Positions 1-8,832 of a stretch of 64,000 nucleotides of DNA are shown here, piece after piece. The notes under the pieces were generated by a model. The model had not been told where the DNA came from. It searched no databases and saw only the letters and a list, made by a program, of their open reading frames with translations. Numbering within the stretch: the stretch's first letter is position 1; the number at the start of each line of letters is the position of its first letter. The position numbers were made by a program, and so were the translations under genes. Source of the stretch: Pedobacter sp. WC2423 (GTDB lineage: Bacteria > Bacteroidota > Bacteroidia > Sphingobacteriales > Sphingobacteriaceae); assembly GCF_040822065.1 (NCBI RefSeq), contig NZ_CP162005.1, positions 1,736,001 to 1,800,000 of the forward strand. The letters are read 5' to 3'.

Positions 1-126
1 AAGTCAAAACGTTTTACTAATCAAGCATCAAATTTTGTCTTTTTGTTTTTTGACCCCATGAGTCCCATCTGTTATTTATTGTTATAAAAAAATATCTTTA
101 CCTTGCCATTAATCAAGCTTTACCCT

Positions 127-1101
127 ATGAAAAAAACTATCATTTATATTTCCTGTTGTGTAGTATTACTCCTTACAGCTGTTTCTTGTAAAGACAAGAA
201 GAAAAAAGAGAAAGACCCGCAGCAAACCGCATCAGCATCGGCCAGCCCAGGATCAGCAGATACAGCAAGCCGCGTTATTGAGTATACAAACCTTGTTGTG
301 GATATGGCTAACAGCCATAACGCTTATTTAAAAGATATTCTTGGAAACACGGAAAAAATCGAAAGTGCCTTAAAAAATCCAGATGACAAATTTGGTTTCC
401 TTAGAATTATTCATCCTCATTTAACCAAGTTTACCGTTAACAATATGAACGGTATAACCATAGAAAATCCAGTTCCTGAACTTGGAAAAGAGAATCAGGC
501 TTATTTTAAAACTCAGGTAACACAGTACAATGCGAAGTTTGAAAAAATGAATACTGACTATAAGCAGTTAAGAGATTATCTGACCGCTCAGGATTATAAA
601 GATGATAAAGGAGCTAAAGGTTATGCTTTAATTGATACCATCAGAGGCACCGTTCAAAAACTATATACTGAAAAAATTGTGCTCATGAAAAAAGTGAACG
701 AGATCGCTGATGCCGCAGAAATCGTTGTATTGAAAGACAGTCCGCTTAAAGAATATATTATTGCGATGAAAACTGATATGAAGAATATCCGTAATTTTGT
801 TGATTTGTTATCAGATAATGCAAATAGTTATACAAAGATCAGTGCTCAGGCACAAGCAGGGTTTGCTGCCTTAGAAATTGCACAGGCTAAAAACGCCGGA
901 CTGAATATGGAAAACGCAAAAAAAGCAAACAAAGAGGGTAACTACAAAAACTTTTATGATAGCTTCCACAATCTTTTATTGCATACTAAAAAGACATTGC
1001 GTAATGCCGGAGAAAATGGCAGGCTGAGCAGCAGTGATATCGAAGGACTAGATAGCGATTATGATGGATTGATCAGAAATTACAATTACTTTAATCAGTA
1101 A
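127..1101 (+). CDS. DUF3829 (YiiG-like) lipoprotein
   Basis: Predicted outer-membrane or periplasmic lipoprotein of unknown function. The start is placed at the ATG at 127 rather than the in-frame ATG at 103, because the protein then begins with a clean signal peptide (MKKTI, a hydrophobic stretch, then a cysteine in TAVSC followed by a lysine-rich linker). After an Ala/Ser-rich linker comes a mostly helical region of about 270 residues resembling the DUF3829/YiiG family, whose biochemical role is not known. A TAnnTTT-like box (TATCTTTA, 93-100) lies about 27 bases before this start. The gene converges on the next one, and a large hairpin fills the space between them. The family assignment is by pattern only. 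Confidence 0.75.
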   Translation: MKKTIIYISCCVVLLLTAVSCKDKKKKEKDPQQTASASASPGSADTASRVIEYTNLVVDMANSHNAYLKDILGNTEKIESALKNPDDKFGFLRIIHPHLTKFTVNNMNGITIENPVPELGKENQAYFKTQVTQYNAKFEKMNTDYKQLRDYLTAQDYKDDKGAKGYALIDTIRGTVQKLYTEKIVLMKKVNEIADAAEIVVLKDSPLKEYIIAMKTDMKNIRNFVDLLSDNANSYTKISAQAQAGFAALEIAQAKNAGLNMENAKKANKEGNYKNFYDSFHNLLLHTKKTLRNAGENGRLSSSDIEGLDSDYDGLIRNYNYFNQ

Positions 1102-1131
1102 AAAAGGATTCTCCAATCAGTAAAAGGATTC

Positions 1132-1211
1132 AACCTGGTTATGTAAAATAAACCATGTCAACTCGTTAATTATTAACTTAGAAACACGGTTTATTTTACA
1201 ATCTCCAGGTT
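1132..1211. terminator. large interrupted stem-loop between convergent genes
   Basis: Outer arms AACCTGG (1132-1138) and CCAGGTT (1205-1211) and inner arms TGTAAAATAAACC (1142-1154) and GGTTTATTTTACA (1188-1200) are perfect inverted repeats. A further small dyad, GTTAAT/TATTAAC, lies in the loop. The structure sits between two converging genes and touches the stop codon of the minus-strand gene, so a bidirectional terminator is the likely role. Confidence 0.7.
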
Positions 1212-2043
1212 ATAATTGTTTTTCGAATCCTAGTCTGTCAATCTGAATCCAATACTCCTTAATCTTTCCATTTTCAAGCCTGTAAACTGCACTTGCAATT
1301 TCAATTATTGGTTTTCCCGTTGCCGGATGCCCATCAATTGTTGCTAAATGTTTGCCAGTTTGTTTCCACCGGACATAAACGCGGTCACCTTCTGCTATAA
1401 TTTCAGTGATTTCAAAATGAAAATTCCCGTATAAAGTCAGAAATTCTTTTACGTGTTCAGCATAATTCTGCGGTGTTCTTGTGACCGTTGTTTCTGCCTC
1501 TGCATTCAGCTGATGCGCCAGTAAAGTATCAGCCATATATAAGCCGGCGCGATCAGGATTTTTACCCGAACGTACTTCCTCCAGGAACCGCCTGATCAAT
1601 TGTTTGTTTTCAGCAGAAGAGTTAATTTGGTTCAATGCCGTAGCCGCAATTTCAATATTTGCTTTCGCAGGAAGATCAGTAACAGCCATACAAACTCTGG
1701 CTGGAAAATCTCCGGTAAAATAACTACGGTACACTTGATTAGTTATGGCATAGTTGTCCATGCTTTTCAAATAAATAGTAACGTTCACCAAATCACTGTA
1801 AGTTAACCCCTTTTCATGAAGTAAACTTGCAATATTTTTCATTACCTGATGTACTTCAGCCTCGAAACTACTGGTTACTAGTAATCCGGTAGTACTATTG
1901 ATGCCTATCTGTCCGGACAGGAAAACAAAATCTTTAGCAGATTTCACTTTGCTGTAAGGTAATGCCTGAACCAGGTTATCTTTTTGTTGCGCCATCATAG
2001 GGAAAGAATAAATAAATAAGAGGATGAGTAATACCTTTTTCAT
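1210..2043 (-). CDS. exported RidA-like / SnoaL-like (NTF2 fold) fusion protein
   Basis: Two small domains in one exported protein of 277 residues. Residues 1-18 form a signal peptide ending in MMAQQ. Residues about 22-140 are RidA/YjgF-like, with the characteristic PARVCMAVTDLP then an IEIAATA segment. The arginine of that segment is the residue RidA enzymes use to hydrolyse reactive imines. Residues about 145-277 resemble a SnoaL/NTF2-like polyketide-cyclase or ester-cyclase domain (VRWKQTGKH and a C-terminal IKEYWIQID). Cytoplasmic RidA proteins are about 130 residues with no signal peptide, so export and fusion are unusual. It is divergent from a LysR regulator with repeats between them, which suggests it is that regulator's target. 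The substrate is unknown. Confidence 0.8.
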   Translation of the reverse strand: MKKVLLILLFIYSFPMMAQQKDNLVQALPYSKVKSAKDFVFLSGQIGINSTTGLLVTSSFEAEVHQVMKNIASLLHEKGLTYSDLVNVTIYLKSMDNYAITNQVYRSYFTGDFPARVCMAVTDLPAKANIEIAATALNQINSSAENKQLIRRFLEEVRSGKNPDRAGLYMADTLLAHQLNAEAETTVTRTPQNYAEHVKEFLTLYGNFHFEITEIIAEGDRVYVRWKQTGKHLATIDGHPATGKPIIEIASAVYRLENGKIKEYWIQIDRLGFEKQL

Positions 2044-2062
2044 GTTAATAATAGGTCAGACA

Positions 2063-2130
2063 CAAAATTACATTTACCTTTTAATACCTAAAATACTATT
2101 TTTGTCACCAATTAATACCTGAATAGTATT
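2063..2130. promoter_or_regulatory. divergent promoter with paired LysR-type operator repeats
   Basis: Two near-identical direct repeats beginning TTAATACCT lie at 2081-2100 and 2112-2130, 31 bases apart (about three helical turns). The second contains ATAC-N7-GTAT, a T-N11-A LysR box. On the minus strand TAATTTTG (complement of 2063-2070) matches the Bacteroidota -7 box TAnnTTTG and lies about 20 bases before the RidA-fusion start. The first repeat overlaps where its -33 element would be. The second repeat ends three bases before the LysR start codon, which suits autorepression. Confidence 0.65.
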
Positions 2131-2133
2131 ACT

Positions 2134-3057
2134 ATGGATTTAAGACATTTGAATTATTTTCTGGTTTTAGCAGAAGAATTACATTTTGGAAGGGCTGCAG
2201 AAAGGCTACATATTTCACAGCCTCCATTGAGCAGAATGATTCAGCTGATAGAAAATGACCTGGGTGTATTACTTTTTGAACGGACTAAAAGAAGCGTTAT
2301 ACTCACCCCTGCCGGACAAGACTTTTTACAAGATGCCAGGCAAATGATTTTGCAGATGCAAACTGTAAAGAAACGACTGGCTATTTATGGTCAGGGAGAA
2401 ACGGGTACGCTGAGAATTGGCTATGTAGGCGCAGTTATGCATAGTAACCTTCCTGCGTTGCTGGCAGAATTTGCAAAAAGTCATCCACACATTAATTTAC
2501 AATTTGAGGAATTACCTAACCATAAATTAGTCCATGAATTAAATAATGGTACGCTGGATGCCGCTTTTGTAAGAACATGGCTGCATCCTGAAAAACTAGA
2601 AGAAAAACTGATTGTCTCAGAAAAATTCGTAGCTGTTTTACCCGTAGCACATTCACTATCCTCAAAAAATAAGATCTCTGTTCATGAACTGGCGAATGAA
2701 CAATTTATCACATTCACGCGCGAATGTGGCCCTACTATATTTGATAGTTTTTTAGTTTTATGTTCAAATGCAGGGTTTACACCACAAATCTCACATCATG
2801 CTTCTCAGCTAAATTCGGTATTAAGATTAGTGGAAAGTGGTTTTGGCATTTCACTTTTACCTGAAAATGTAGCAAAGGGATATGCATTGCAACTAAAATT
2901 CATCCCACTGGAAAACACAGAAGAAGCTGTTCCGCTGATTATGCTCAATAGAAAAGAGAATCCGAATCCTGCATTACTGCATTTGCAGAATCACCTGGTT
3001 AAATCTTCGTCAAACGAAAAGGAAATTTCTGAAAAGCTGATCGGTAACCATCTTTAA
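2134..3057 (+). CDS. LysR-family transcriptional regulator
   Basis: DNA-binding regulator of 307 residues, the usual length for the family. Residues 1-60 are the winged helix-turn-helix (MDLRHLNYFLVLAEELHFGRAAERLHISQPPLS). Residues about 90-290 are the periplasmic-binding-protein-like effector domain (GTLRIGYVG near 90, then two alpha/beta lobes), similar to the BenM/CatM branch that binds aromatic acids or related small molecules. The effector here is unknown. It is transcribed away from the RidA/SnoaL fusion and probably controls that gene and itself through the two repeats in the 90-base gap. Confidence 0.93.
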   Translation: MDLRHLNYFLVLAEELHFGRAAERLHISQPPLSRMIQLIENDLGVLLFERTKRSVILTPAGQDFLQDARQMILQMQTVKKRLAIYGQGETGTLRIGYVGAVMHSNLPALLAEFAKSHPHINLQFEELPNHKLVHELNNGTLDAAFVRTWLHPEKLEEKLIVSEKFVAVLPVAHSLSSKNKISVHELANEQFITFTRECGPTIFDSFLVLCSNAGFTPQISHHASQLNSVLRLVESGFGISLLPENVAKGYALQLKFIPLENTEEAVPLIMLNRKENPNPALLHLQNHLVKSSSNEKEISEKLIGNHL

Positions 3058-3104
3058 CCCCGTAACATCTGCTAGTGTAGCGACAGCAATTTCTTTTAAC
3101 AGGT

Positions 3105-4388
3105 TTATTTAATATCCCAGATCCCCGCAGCACGTTCTAATTCAATCAGTGCAGCTGCATACTTCGATTGTGATTCATAAAACCCTTGTTGTACTTCATT
3201 GTACGTCCTTTGCGCGTTCAAAACTTCCAGCAGAGAAGTTTCCCCACGTTTATAGCTGTACATTTTAGCCGTCAGAATCTTCTTCCCTTCACTCAGCAGC
3301 CCGGTTTTATATTGCTGAACCTGTTTCTGAGCCGCAGTATAATTAAAATAAGCCTGTGTTACTTCAACCTGAATCTGCTGCTGAACTTGTTCATATTGAA
3401 TACCCACCTGCTTAATCGTAAACTGAGCAGCTTTTAAATCCCCTTTATAATGATTTGAGAATTTCAACGGAACACTAAATCCGGCATTAAAAGTACGGTG
3501 ATAAGGCGTTGGCGCTATTTCATTTGTTGAAACACCAGCAAACTGTAGCCCCGCATTTACTCCTAAATCAACTTTCCGGTTTGCTTTTACCAAAGCCAGG
3601 GTCCTGTCTGCGACAATTTTATTGTTTAAGGCTGCTACGGCATCTGCCCTGATGAGCTGCGCATTATTGATTAAGGATTGATAGTTTATATCACGCGAAA
3701 GGTGCTCAAAATCTCCATCTGGCATCACCAAAGTATCTGCACTCTTTTTACCAAGATAAGCACTTAGCTTAATCAGCGAATTTTTCCAGTCTGCTTCAGT
3801 CTGATAAACAGTATTTTGCAAATTGCTGGCTTCCAGTTTGGATTGTCTTGCATCTGTTTCTGTAATTGCACCCAGTTTATAACGGATCGCATCTGCGTCT
3901 GCCAGTTGTTTCATCATTTGATAAGAATAATGTTGCACCTGCAATAATTCGTACTGTTGAATTGCAGTATAATAAGCCAGAGCAGCATCAGCTCTCAGAT
4001 TCCTTAAATAATCAAGCAATAATGCTTTATTTAATTCAGTCATACTTTGCGCAAGGCTAATCCGGGCCTTTCTTTTACCGCCCAATTCAATGGTCGTTCC
4101 CAGCCCGAGTGTTACCCCCTGCCCCAGTTTCAATTTAACTTGCTGGTTATCAAATACACCTGCTGAAAATTCAGGATCAGGAAAGATCTTCGCTGTTTCA
4201 ATCCCGGCCTCTGCAATATTTACATTGTACTTTTCTGCTGCATAACCCAGGTTTTCTTTGCCTACACGGTTTAAGAACTGAAGCATAGATATTTTTGATT
4301 TTAAAGACAGGGTATCTACCTGTGCTTGTCCATTCATGACTATGCCTGTGAGCAGACATAAGGACAAAATGTATTTCGTAAATTTCAT
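3105..4388 (-). CDS. TolC-family outer-membrane channel of a metal RND pump (CzcC/CusC-like)
   Basis: Outer-membrane efflux channel of 427 residues. It has a signal peptide ending in NGQAQ and the two long coiled-coil repeats of the TolC/OEP family. The second repeat contains the typical LLEVLNAQRTYNEVQQGFY segment near the C-terminus. It is the last gene of a minus-strand operon, 57 bases after the RND pump, and should form the outer-membrane exit duct for the CzcA-like pump and its adaptor. The substrate is inferred from the partner pump to be divalent or monovalent heavy metal. Confidence 0.9.
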   Translation of the reverse strand: MKFTKYILSLCLLTGIVMNGQAQVDTLSLKSKISMLQFLNRVGKENLGYAAEKYNVNIAEAGIETAKIFPDPEFSAGVFDNQQVKLKLGQGVTLGLGTTIELGGKRKARISLAQSMTELNKALLLDYLRNLRADAALAYYTAIQQYELLQVQHYSYQMMKQLADADAIRYKLGAITETDARQSKLEASNLQNTVYQTEADWKNSLIKLSAYLGKKSADTLVMPDGDFEHLSRDINYQSLINNAQLIRADAVAALNNKIVADRTLALVKANRKVDLGVNAGLQFAGVSTNEIAPTPYHRTFNAGFSVPLKFSNHYKGDLKAAQFTIKQVGIQYEQVQQQIQVEVTQAYFNYTAAQKQVQQYKTGLLSEGKKILTAKMYSYKRGETSLLEVLNAQRTYNEVQQGFYESQSKYAAALIELERAAGIWDIK

Positions 4389-4445
4389 TTAGTATTGAAT
4401 TAATTTTCCAATGGATTTATTGATTGAATGTTTCCAATCGATTTA

Positions 4446-7400
4446 TTAACCAGCCACTTCCGATGGTTTAAAATCATTCTTGCCCCATTTACTTTCCAGC
4501 AGATAATAAAGTGCTGGTAAAACGAACAATGTAATTGCTGTTGCAGCAAACAAGCCATAAACGATCACTGTAGCCAGTGGTCTTTGAACGTCAGAGCCTA
4601 TACCTGTAGCTAAAGAAGCAGGCAAAAGACCTAATGCCGCTACTGTTGCAGTCATCAGAACAGGCCGGAAGCGATGTTTTGCACCAGCTAAAACTGCCTG
4701 GAGTAAATCATATCCTTTTTTACGCAATTCGTTGATATGGGAAATCAGAATCACACCATTTTGAATAGCGACACCAAATAGTGCGATAAAACCTACTGCT
4801 GAAGAAACATTCAGTGTCATTCCTCTGATATTCAAAGCTAACATCCCACCAAATAAAGCGAGCGGAACAATGCTTAAAATCAAACCTGCCTGTCTGAACT
4901 TTCCAAACGCGCCATAAAGTAATAAAAACATAATGGCTAAGGCTAAAGGCACAACAACTCCTAGTTTAGCGTAAGCACGGTTTTGATTTTCAAACTGGCC
5001 GCCCCACTCTATTTTATACTTTTCATGATCATATTTAACCTGCTGTGTAATCTTTGCCTGTGCATCTTTCAAAAATGAACTTAAATCTGCTCCTCTTAAG
5101 TTTAACCTGACAGTCAGCTGTCTGCGGTTCATTTCCCTGGAAATAGAGCTTTCGCCCAGATCAGTTTTCACTTCAGCAATCTGTGATAAAGGAATCTTTG
5201 CTCCCGTTGATGAAGTTAGCATCAGGTTCCCTATTTTTTCAGGTGTATCCCGGCTTTTTTCTTTATAACGGCAAATCACATCATAAACTCTGTCGCCCGA
5301 AAAGAGCTGTGAAACCGCTTTACCACCTATAGCAACTTCAACCAGTTCGGCTACATCACTAATATTCAGCCCGTATTTGGCTACAGCATCTCTGTTTATC
5401 CTGATTTGTAATTGTGGCAGAGGAGGTTCCTGATCAATTGCAATATCGACAGCTCCTTTTACTGTTCTTAAAGTAGAAACCACATTTTCAGTAATTCTCC
5501 TGGTTTCCTTAAAATCATTACCAAACACTTTAACTACCAATTCACTGTGTGCACCCGAAATTTTGTCCATTACCCCGTCAATCATTGGCTGCGTAAAAGC
5601 TACTGAATAACCTGGCATAGCAGCATATTCTCTGGACAAATCTTCAACCAGAGCGGCTTTATTCCGGCCGCTTTCCCATTCCTTGTAAGGTTTTAGTCCT
5701 ACGGAAACTTCAAAATGTGAAGGGGTGAAATAATCCGTTCCCTGGTCATTACGACCTGCCTGGACATTCACATAAGTGATTTCAGGGTGTTTCATGGTTG
5801 CTGATCTAAGCGCATCACTCATCTCTCTTGACTTCTCTAAAGTAACCCCGGGAGGCAACGATACTTGTAACCAGATCGAACCTTCATCTAATGGTGGTAA
5901 AAAGTCTTTTCCAACGATAACAGACAGGACAATAGCGCTGATCAACACTAAAACTAAAGGCATAAATACCTTTTTTGGCTTGTCCATGATCTTACTCAAG
6001 CGCCTTTCATACCATGCAGTCAGTTTTTCCAGCCACATATTGTGATAGATTTTGCCTGGTTTCTTATAAACAGCATAAGCAAGTCCCGGTATCAATAGCA
6101 ATGCAACAGCCAGTGCACCCAGCAAAGCATAACCTACAGTAAAAGCCATGGGTGTAAATAGTTTTTTCTCTACTCTTTCAAAAGAGAACAAAGGCAGGTA
6201 AGCGGTAATAATGATAATCGTCGAAAATAAAACAGGCTTGGCAACGCTTAAAGCGCTCTGACTAATAGAAACCTCTTCTAATTCCTGATCAGGATGATCT
6301 TCCCTTTTTTTCAGGATGGTTTCCAGCATCACAATCGCACCATCCACAATAATCCCAAAATCTATGGCTCCCAAAGAAAGCAGGTTTGCCGGAATCTTCG
6401 TAAAGTGCATCAGGATAAATGCAACCAGTAAAGCAACAGGAATCGTAATGGCGACAATTAATGCACCTCTCCAACTTCCCAGGAAAACAATTAATACTAC
6501 GATAACCAGCCCCATTCCCTCTAAAAGCGTATGAGAAACCGTATCAAGCGTGGTATTGATTAAGTTTGTCCTGTCCAGATAAGCACGGATAGTTACTCCT
6601 TCAGGTAAAATACCATGGTTCAGCTCTGCTACCGCCTGATGAATTCCATCAAGTACTACTGAAGGATTTTGTCCTTTCAGCATCACTACAATTCCTGCAA
6701 TCCCATCAGAATAATTCACCTTGCGATCCGTATAACCCAATACCCCTTTACGTTCCAGTGTACCATATTTCAGTTCGCCCAGATCTTTTACAAATACTGG
6801 TACACCATTGACAGATTTAACAACCACATCACCCAGGGCAGCCAAGTCTTTAACCAGACCTATCCCCCGAACTACATAACCCTGTTCTCCGCGGTTTAAA
6901 ATACTTCCCCCCGCATTGGCGTTATTATTACTGATGGCAGTTTGCACATCAGCAAGTGCTACCTGGTATTGCACTAATTTATCCGGATCAATCTCCATTT
7001 GGTACTGTGTGGTGATCCCGCCAAAATTGGCCACATCTGCCACACCCTGTACTTGTTTAATCTTTGGTATAATTGTCCAGTTCTGTAAATCAGTAAGTTT
7101 CCTTAAATCATGATTTTTGCTTTCTATAATATACCGGTAGATTTCTCCGGTCGGAGAGGTCAGCGGATCAAGTCCCGGTGTTGCCCCAAAAGGAAGACTC
7201 AGACCAGTTAACCTTTCCTGGATTCTCTGTCTGGCCCAGTAATCATCGACACCATCATCAAAGACCATAGTGATAAGCGACAAACCGAATAAACTCCGGC
7301 TGCGCATCACATGCATACCGGGTAAACCGTTGAGTGCACGCTCTACAGGAATAGAAATTTGCTGTTCTACTTCTTCAGCAGCCAGGCCTGGCACCTGGGT

Positions 7401-7547
7401 AACCACCTGAGAAGTTACATCAGCAATATCCGGATACGCTTCTATGGAAAGTTGTTTCCAGGAGTAAAATCCGAATACAGCCAGGAGTACAAAAAGAGCT
7501 GCAAAGAGCCAGCGTTTTTTTATTGCAGTAAAAATTAATTGCTTCAT
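4446..7547 (-). CDS. heavy-metal efflux RND pump (CzcA/CusA family)
   Basis: Inner-membrane proton-driven pump of 1,033 residues, full length for the HME-RND family. The first membrane helix is at about 13-29 and two large periplasmic loops follow. The family signature in helix 4 is present as DFGIIVDGA, giving D396, D402 and E409, which match the proton-relay acids of CzcA. This pattern is typical of pumps for Zn, Co, Cd or Ni more than for Cu/Ag, but the metal cannot be fixed by reading alone. It starts 21 bases after the adaptor gene and is followed by the outer-membrane channel. Together the three make a tripartite system. The operon also carries mgtC and mgtA. Confidence 0.93.
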   Translation of the reverse strand: MKQLIFTAIKKRWLFAALFVLLAVFGFYSWKQLSIEAYPDIADVTSQVVTQVPGLAAEEVEQQISIPVERALNGLPGMHVMRSRSLFGLSLITMVFDDGVDDYWARQRIQERLTGLSLPFGATPGLDPLTSPTGEIYRYIIESKNHDLRKLTDLQNWTIIPKIKQVQGVADVANFGGITTQYQMEIDPDKLVQYQVALADVQTAISNNNANAGGSILNRGEQGYVVRGIGLVKDLAALGDVVVKSVNGVPVFVKDLGELKYGTLERKGVLGYTDRKVNYSDGIAGIVVMLKGQNPSVVLDGIHQAVAELNHGILPEGVTIRAYLDRTNLINTTLDTVSHTLLEGMGLVIVVLIVFLGSWRGALIVAITIPVALLVAFILMHFTKIPANLLSLGAIDFGIIVDGAIVMLETILKKREDHPDQELEEVSISQSALSVAKPVLFSTIIIITAYLPLFSFERVEKKLFTPMAFTVGYALLGALAVALLLIPGLAYAVYKKPGKIYHNMWLEKLTAWYERRLSKIMDKPKKVFMPLVLVLISAIVLSVIVGKDFLPPLDEGSIWLQVSLPPGVTLEKSREMSDALRSATMKHPEITYVNVQAGRNDQGTDYFTPSHFEVSVGLKPYKEWESGRNKAALVEDLSREYAAMPGYSVAFTQPMIDGVMDKISGAHSELVVKVFGNDFKETRRITENVVSTLRTVKGAVDIAIDQEPPLPQLQIRINRDAVAKYGLNISDVAELVEVAIGGKAVSQLFSGDRVYDVICRYKEKSRDTPEKIGNLMLTSSTGAKIPLSQIAEVKTDLGESSISREMNRRQLTVRLNLRGADLSSFLKDAQAKITQQVKYDHEKYKIEWGGQFENQNRAYAKLGVVVPLALAIMFLLLYGAFGKFRQAGLILSIVPLALFGGMLALNIRGMTLNVSSAVGFIALFGVAIQNGVILISHINELRKKGYDLLQAVLAGAKHRFRPVLMTATVAALGLLPASLATGIGSDVQRPLATVIVYGLFAATAITLFVLPALYYLLESKWGKNDFKPSEVAG

Positions 7548-7568
7548 ATGATTGGGCTTATAGCGTGA

Positions 7569-8699
7569 TTATTTGGCTTCTAATAAATAGAAACCACCTT
7601 CTGATACGATCCTTTCGCCTTTGGTCAGACCACTTTTAATGACCACACGATTCCCTTCTGTATCTCCTGTTTCCACCTTTCTTTTAATATATTTACCAGT
7701 TGCAGTAACCACAAAAACAAAATTCGAATCATTCATTTGCAGGATTGCTTTCAGTGGAATAAGCACGGCAGATGCAGGCGCATCGATAAAATTCACAGAG
7801 ACATACATGCCCGGCTTAAGCATATGGTTGCTATTGTCACATTCAATCAAAACTTGTACACTGCGCGTATCTTCATCAACAATTTCGTTCACGTGATACA
7901 CCTTTCCCCGAATTTTTTTACCGGGTAAAGCAGCTACTTCAATCTCGCATTCGTCCTTTTCGTGGATATAACGGATGTCTTTTTCTTTAACCTGCCCGGC
8001 AACCCATACTTTATTCAGGTTAGCCACAGTGGCTACACTTGCTGCATCGTCTTTGATAAACTGTCCTAAAACCACTTTATTTTCAATTACCTCTCCGGTA
8101 ATCGGCGCATGTACGACAAGAGCCTGCCCTAAAGACAATTTTTCTGGATTTGCCTTAAATATTCTGATCCCTATAACTGCATTTTCATATTCCTTTTGCT
8201 CTACATCATAACCCGTTTGTGCTTCTTCCAGATCTTTTTGTGTACCCACTCCATTAGCCATCAGATCTTTCTGACGTTTCAAAGTTCTCTCTGCCTGCTG
8301 CATTTGCGATTTCTCCTGGAAAAACACTTTCTGTGCGGCAATAAAGTCCGGAGAACTAATTTCAAACAAGGGCGTTTCAGTAGTTGTTTTCATGCCTAAC
8401 CTGATATAGCTCTTCGTTACCCGTCCCTGAAAAGGCGGCGCAATTTCTGCAAACTGGGTAGGAATCGCTTTTACCGTTCCTGCGGTCATCATCTTGAGGC
8501 TATAAGGCTCATTATCTATATCTATAAATTTAAGTTTACCTTTCAACGCCGAATGAGCCGGTACAGTAATCACATCACCTTTCAAGGTGAAATTGGCGGC
8601 AGGTTCTTTAGCAATTTGCTGTTTGCAAGAAGCTGTCATTCCGATAATGACCACAGCAATGCCAGTCAGATATGACTGACGGTTATTTTTTAGATTCAT
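7569..8699 (-). CDS. periplasmic adaptor (membrane fusion) lipoprotein, CzcB-like
   Basis: Adaptor joining the RND pump to the outer-membrane channel, 376 residues. A lipoprotein signal ends at the cysteine in MTASCKQQ. It has a barrel-sandwich lipoyl half (IAPPFQGRVTKSYIRLGM), a coiled-coil hairpin at about 120-175 (QAERTLKRQKDLMANGVGT), the second lipoyl half (VVHAPITGEVIENKVVLGQ), and beta-barrel and membrane-proximal domains. No His-rich metal-binding tail is seen. Its ATG lies 17 bases inside the preceding small gene, so translation of the two is probably coupled. The pump gene follows 21 bases later. Confidence 0.92.
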   Translation of the reverse strand: MNLKNNRQSYLTGIAVVIIGMTASCKQQIAKEPAANFTLKGDVITVPAHSALKGKLKFIDIDNEPYSLKMMTAGTVKAIPTQFAEIAPPFQGRVTKSYIRLGMKTTTETPLFEISSPDFIAAQKVFFQEKSQMQQAERTLKRQKDLMANGVGTQKDLEEAQTGYDVEQKEYENAVIGIRIFKANPEKLSLGQALVVHAPITGEVIENKVVLGQFIKDDAASVATVANLNKVWVAGQVKEKDIRYIHEKDECEIEVAALPGKKIRGKVYHVNEIVDEDTRSVQVLIECDNSNHMLKPGMYVSVNFIDAPASAVLIPLKAILQMNDSNFVFVVTATGKYIKRKVETGDTEGNRVVIKSGLTKGERIVSEGGFYLLEAK

Positions 8700-8832
8700 A
8701 TTGTGCTTTGTCTTTGTTTGAGAAATCAGATAAGGTATGAAAATGGTATTCCAACCATTCTGCGAATACGATAACCAGTATAATTAATACGATAGCCAGT
8801 ATCCATTGTCTGCCAGCCCGGATTATAGCCAT
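8683..8832 (-). CDS. 49-residue single-pass membrane protein overlapping both neighbours
   Basis: A small gene not usually called because of its size. It reads from ATG at 8832 to TAA at 8683. The protein begins MAIIRAGRQW, has one hydrophobic helix of about 15 residues (ILAIVLIILVIVF), then an acidic/aromatic segment (AEWLEYHFHTLSDF) and a charged tail ending YESKK. Its start codon lies inside the last codons of the P-type ATPase gene (overlap 10 bases) and its stop lies 17 bases inside the adaptor gene, so it fills the only gap in the operon exactly. This is strong positional evidence for a real, translationally coupled gene. The function is unknown. A regulatory micro-subunit for the Mg ATPase or the pump is a reasonable guess. 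Confidence 0.7.
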   Translation of the reverse strand: MAIIRAGRQWILAIVLIILVIVFAEWLEYHFHTLSDFSNKDKAQYESKK

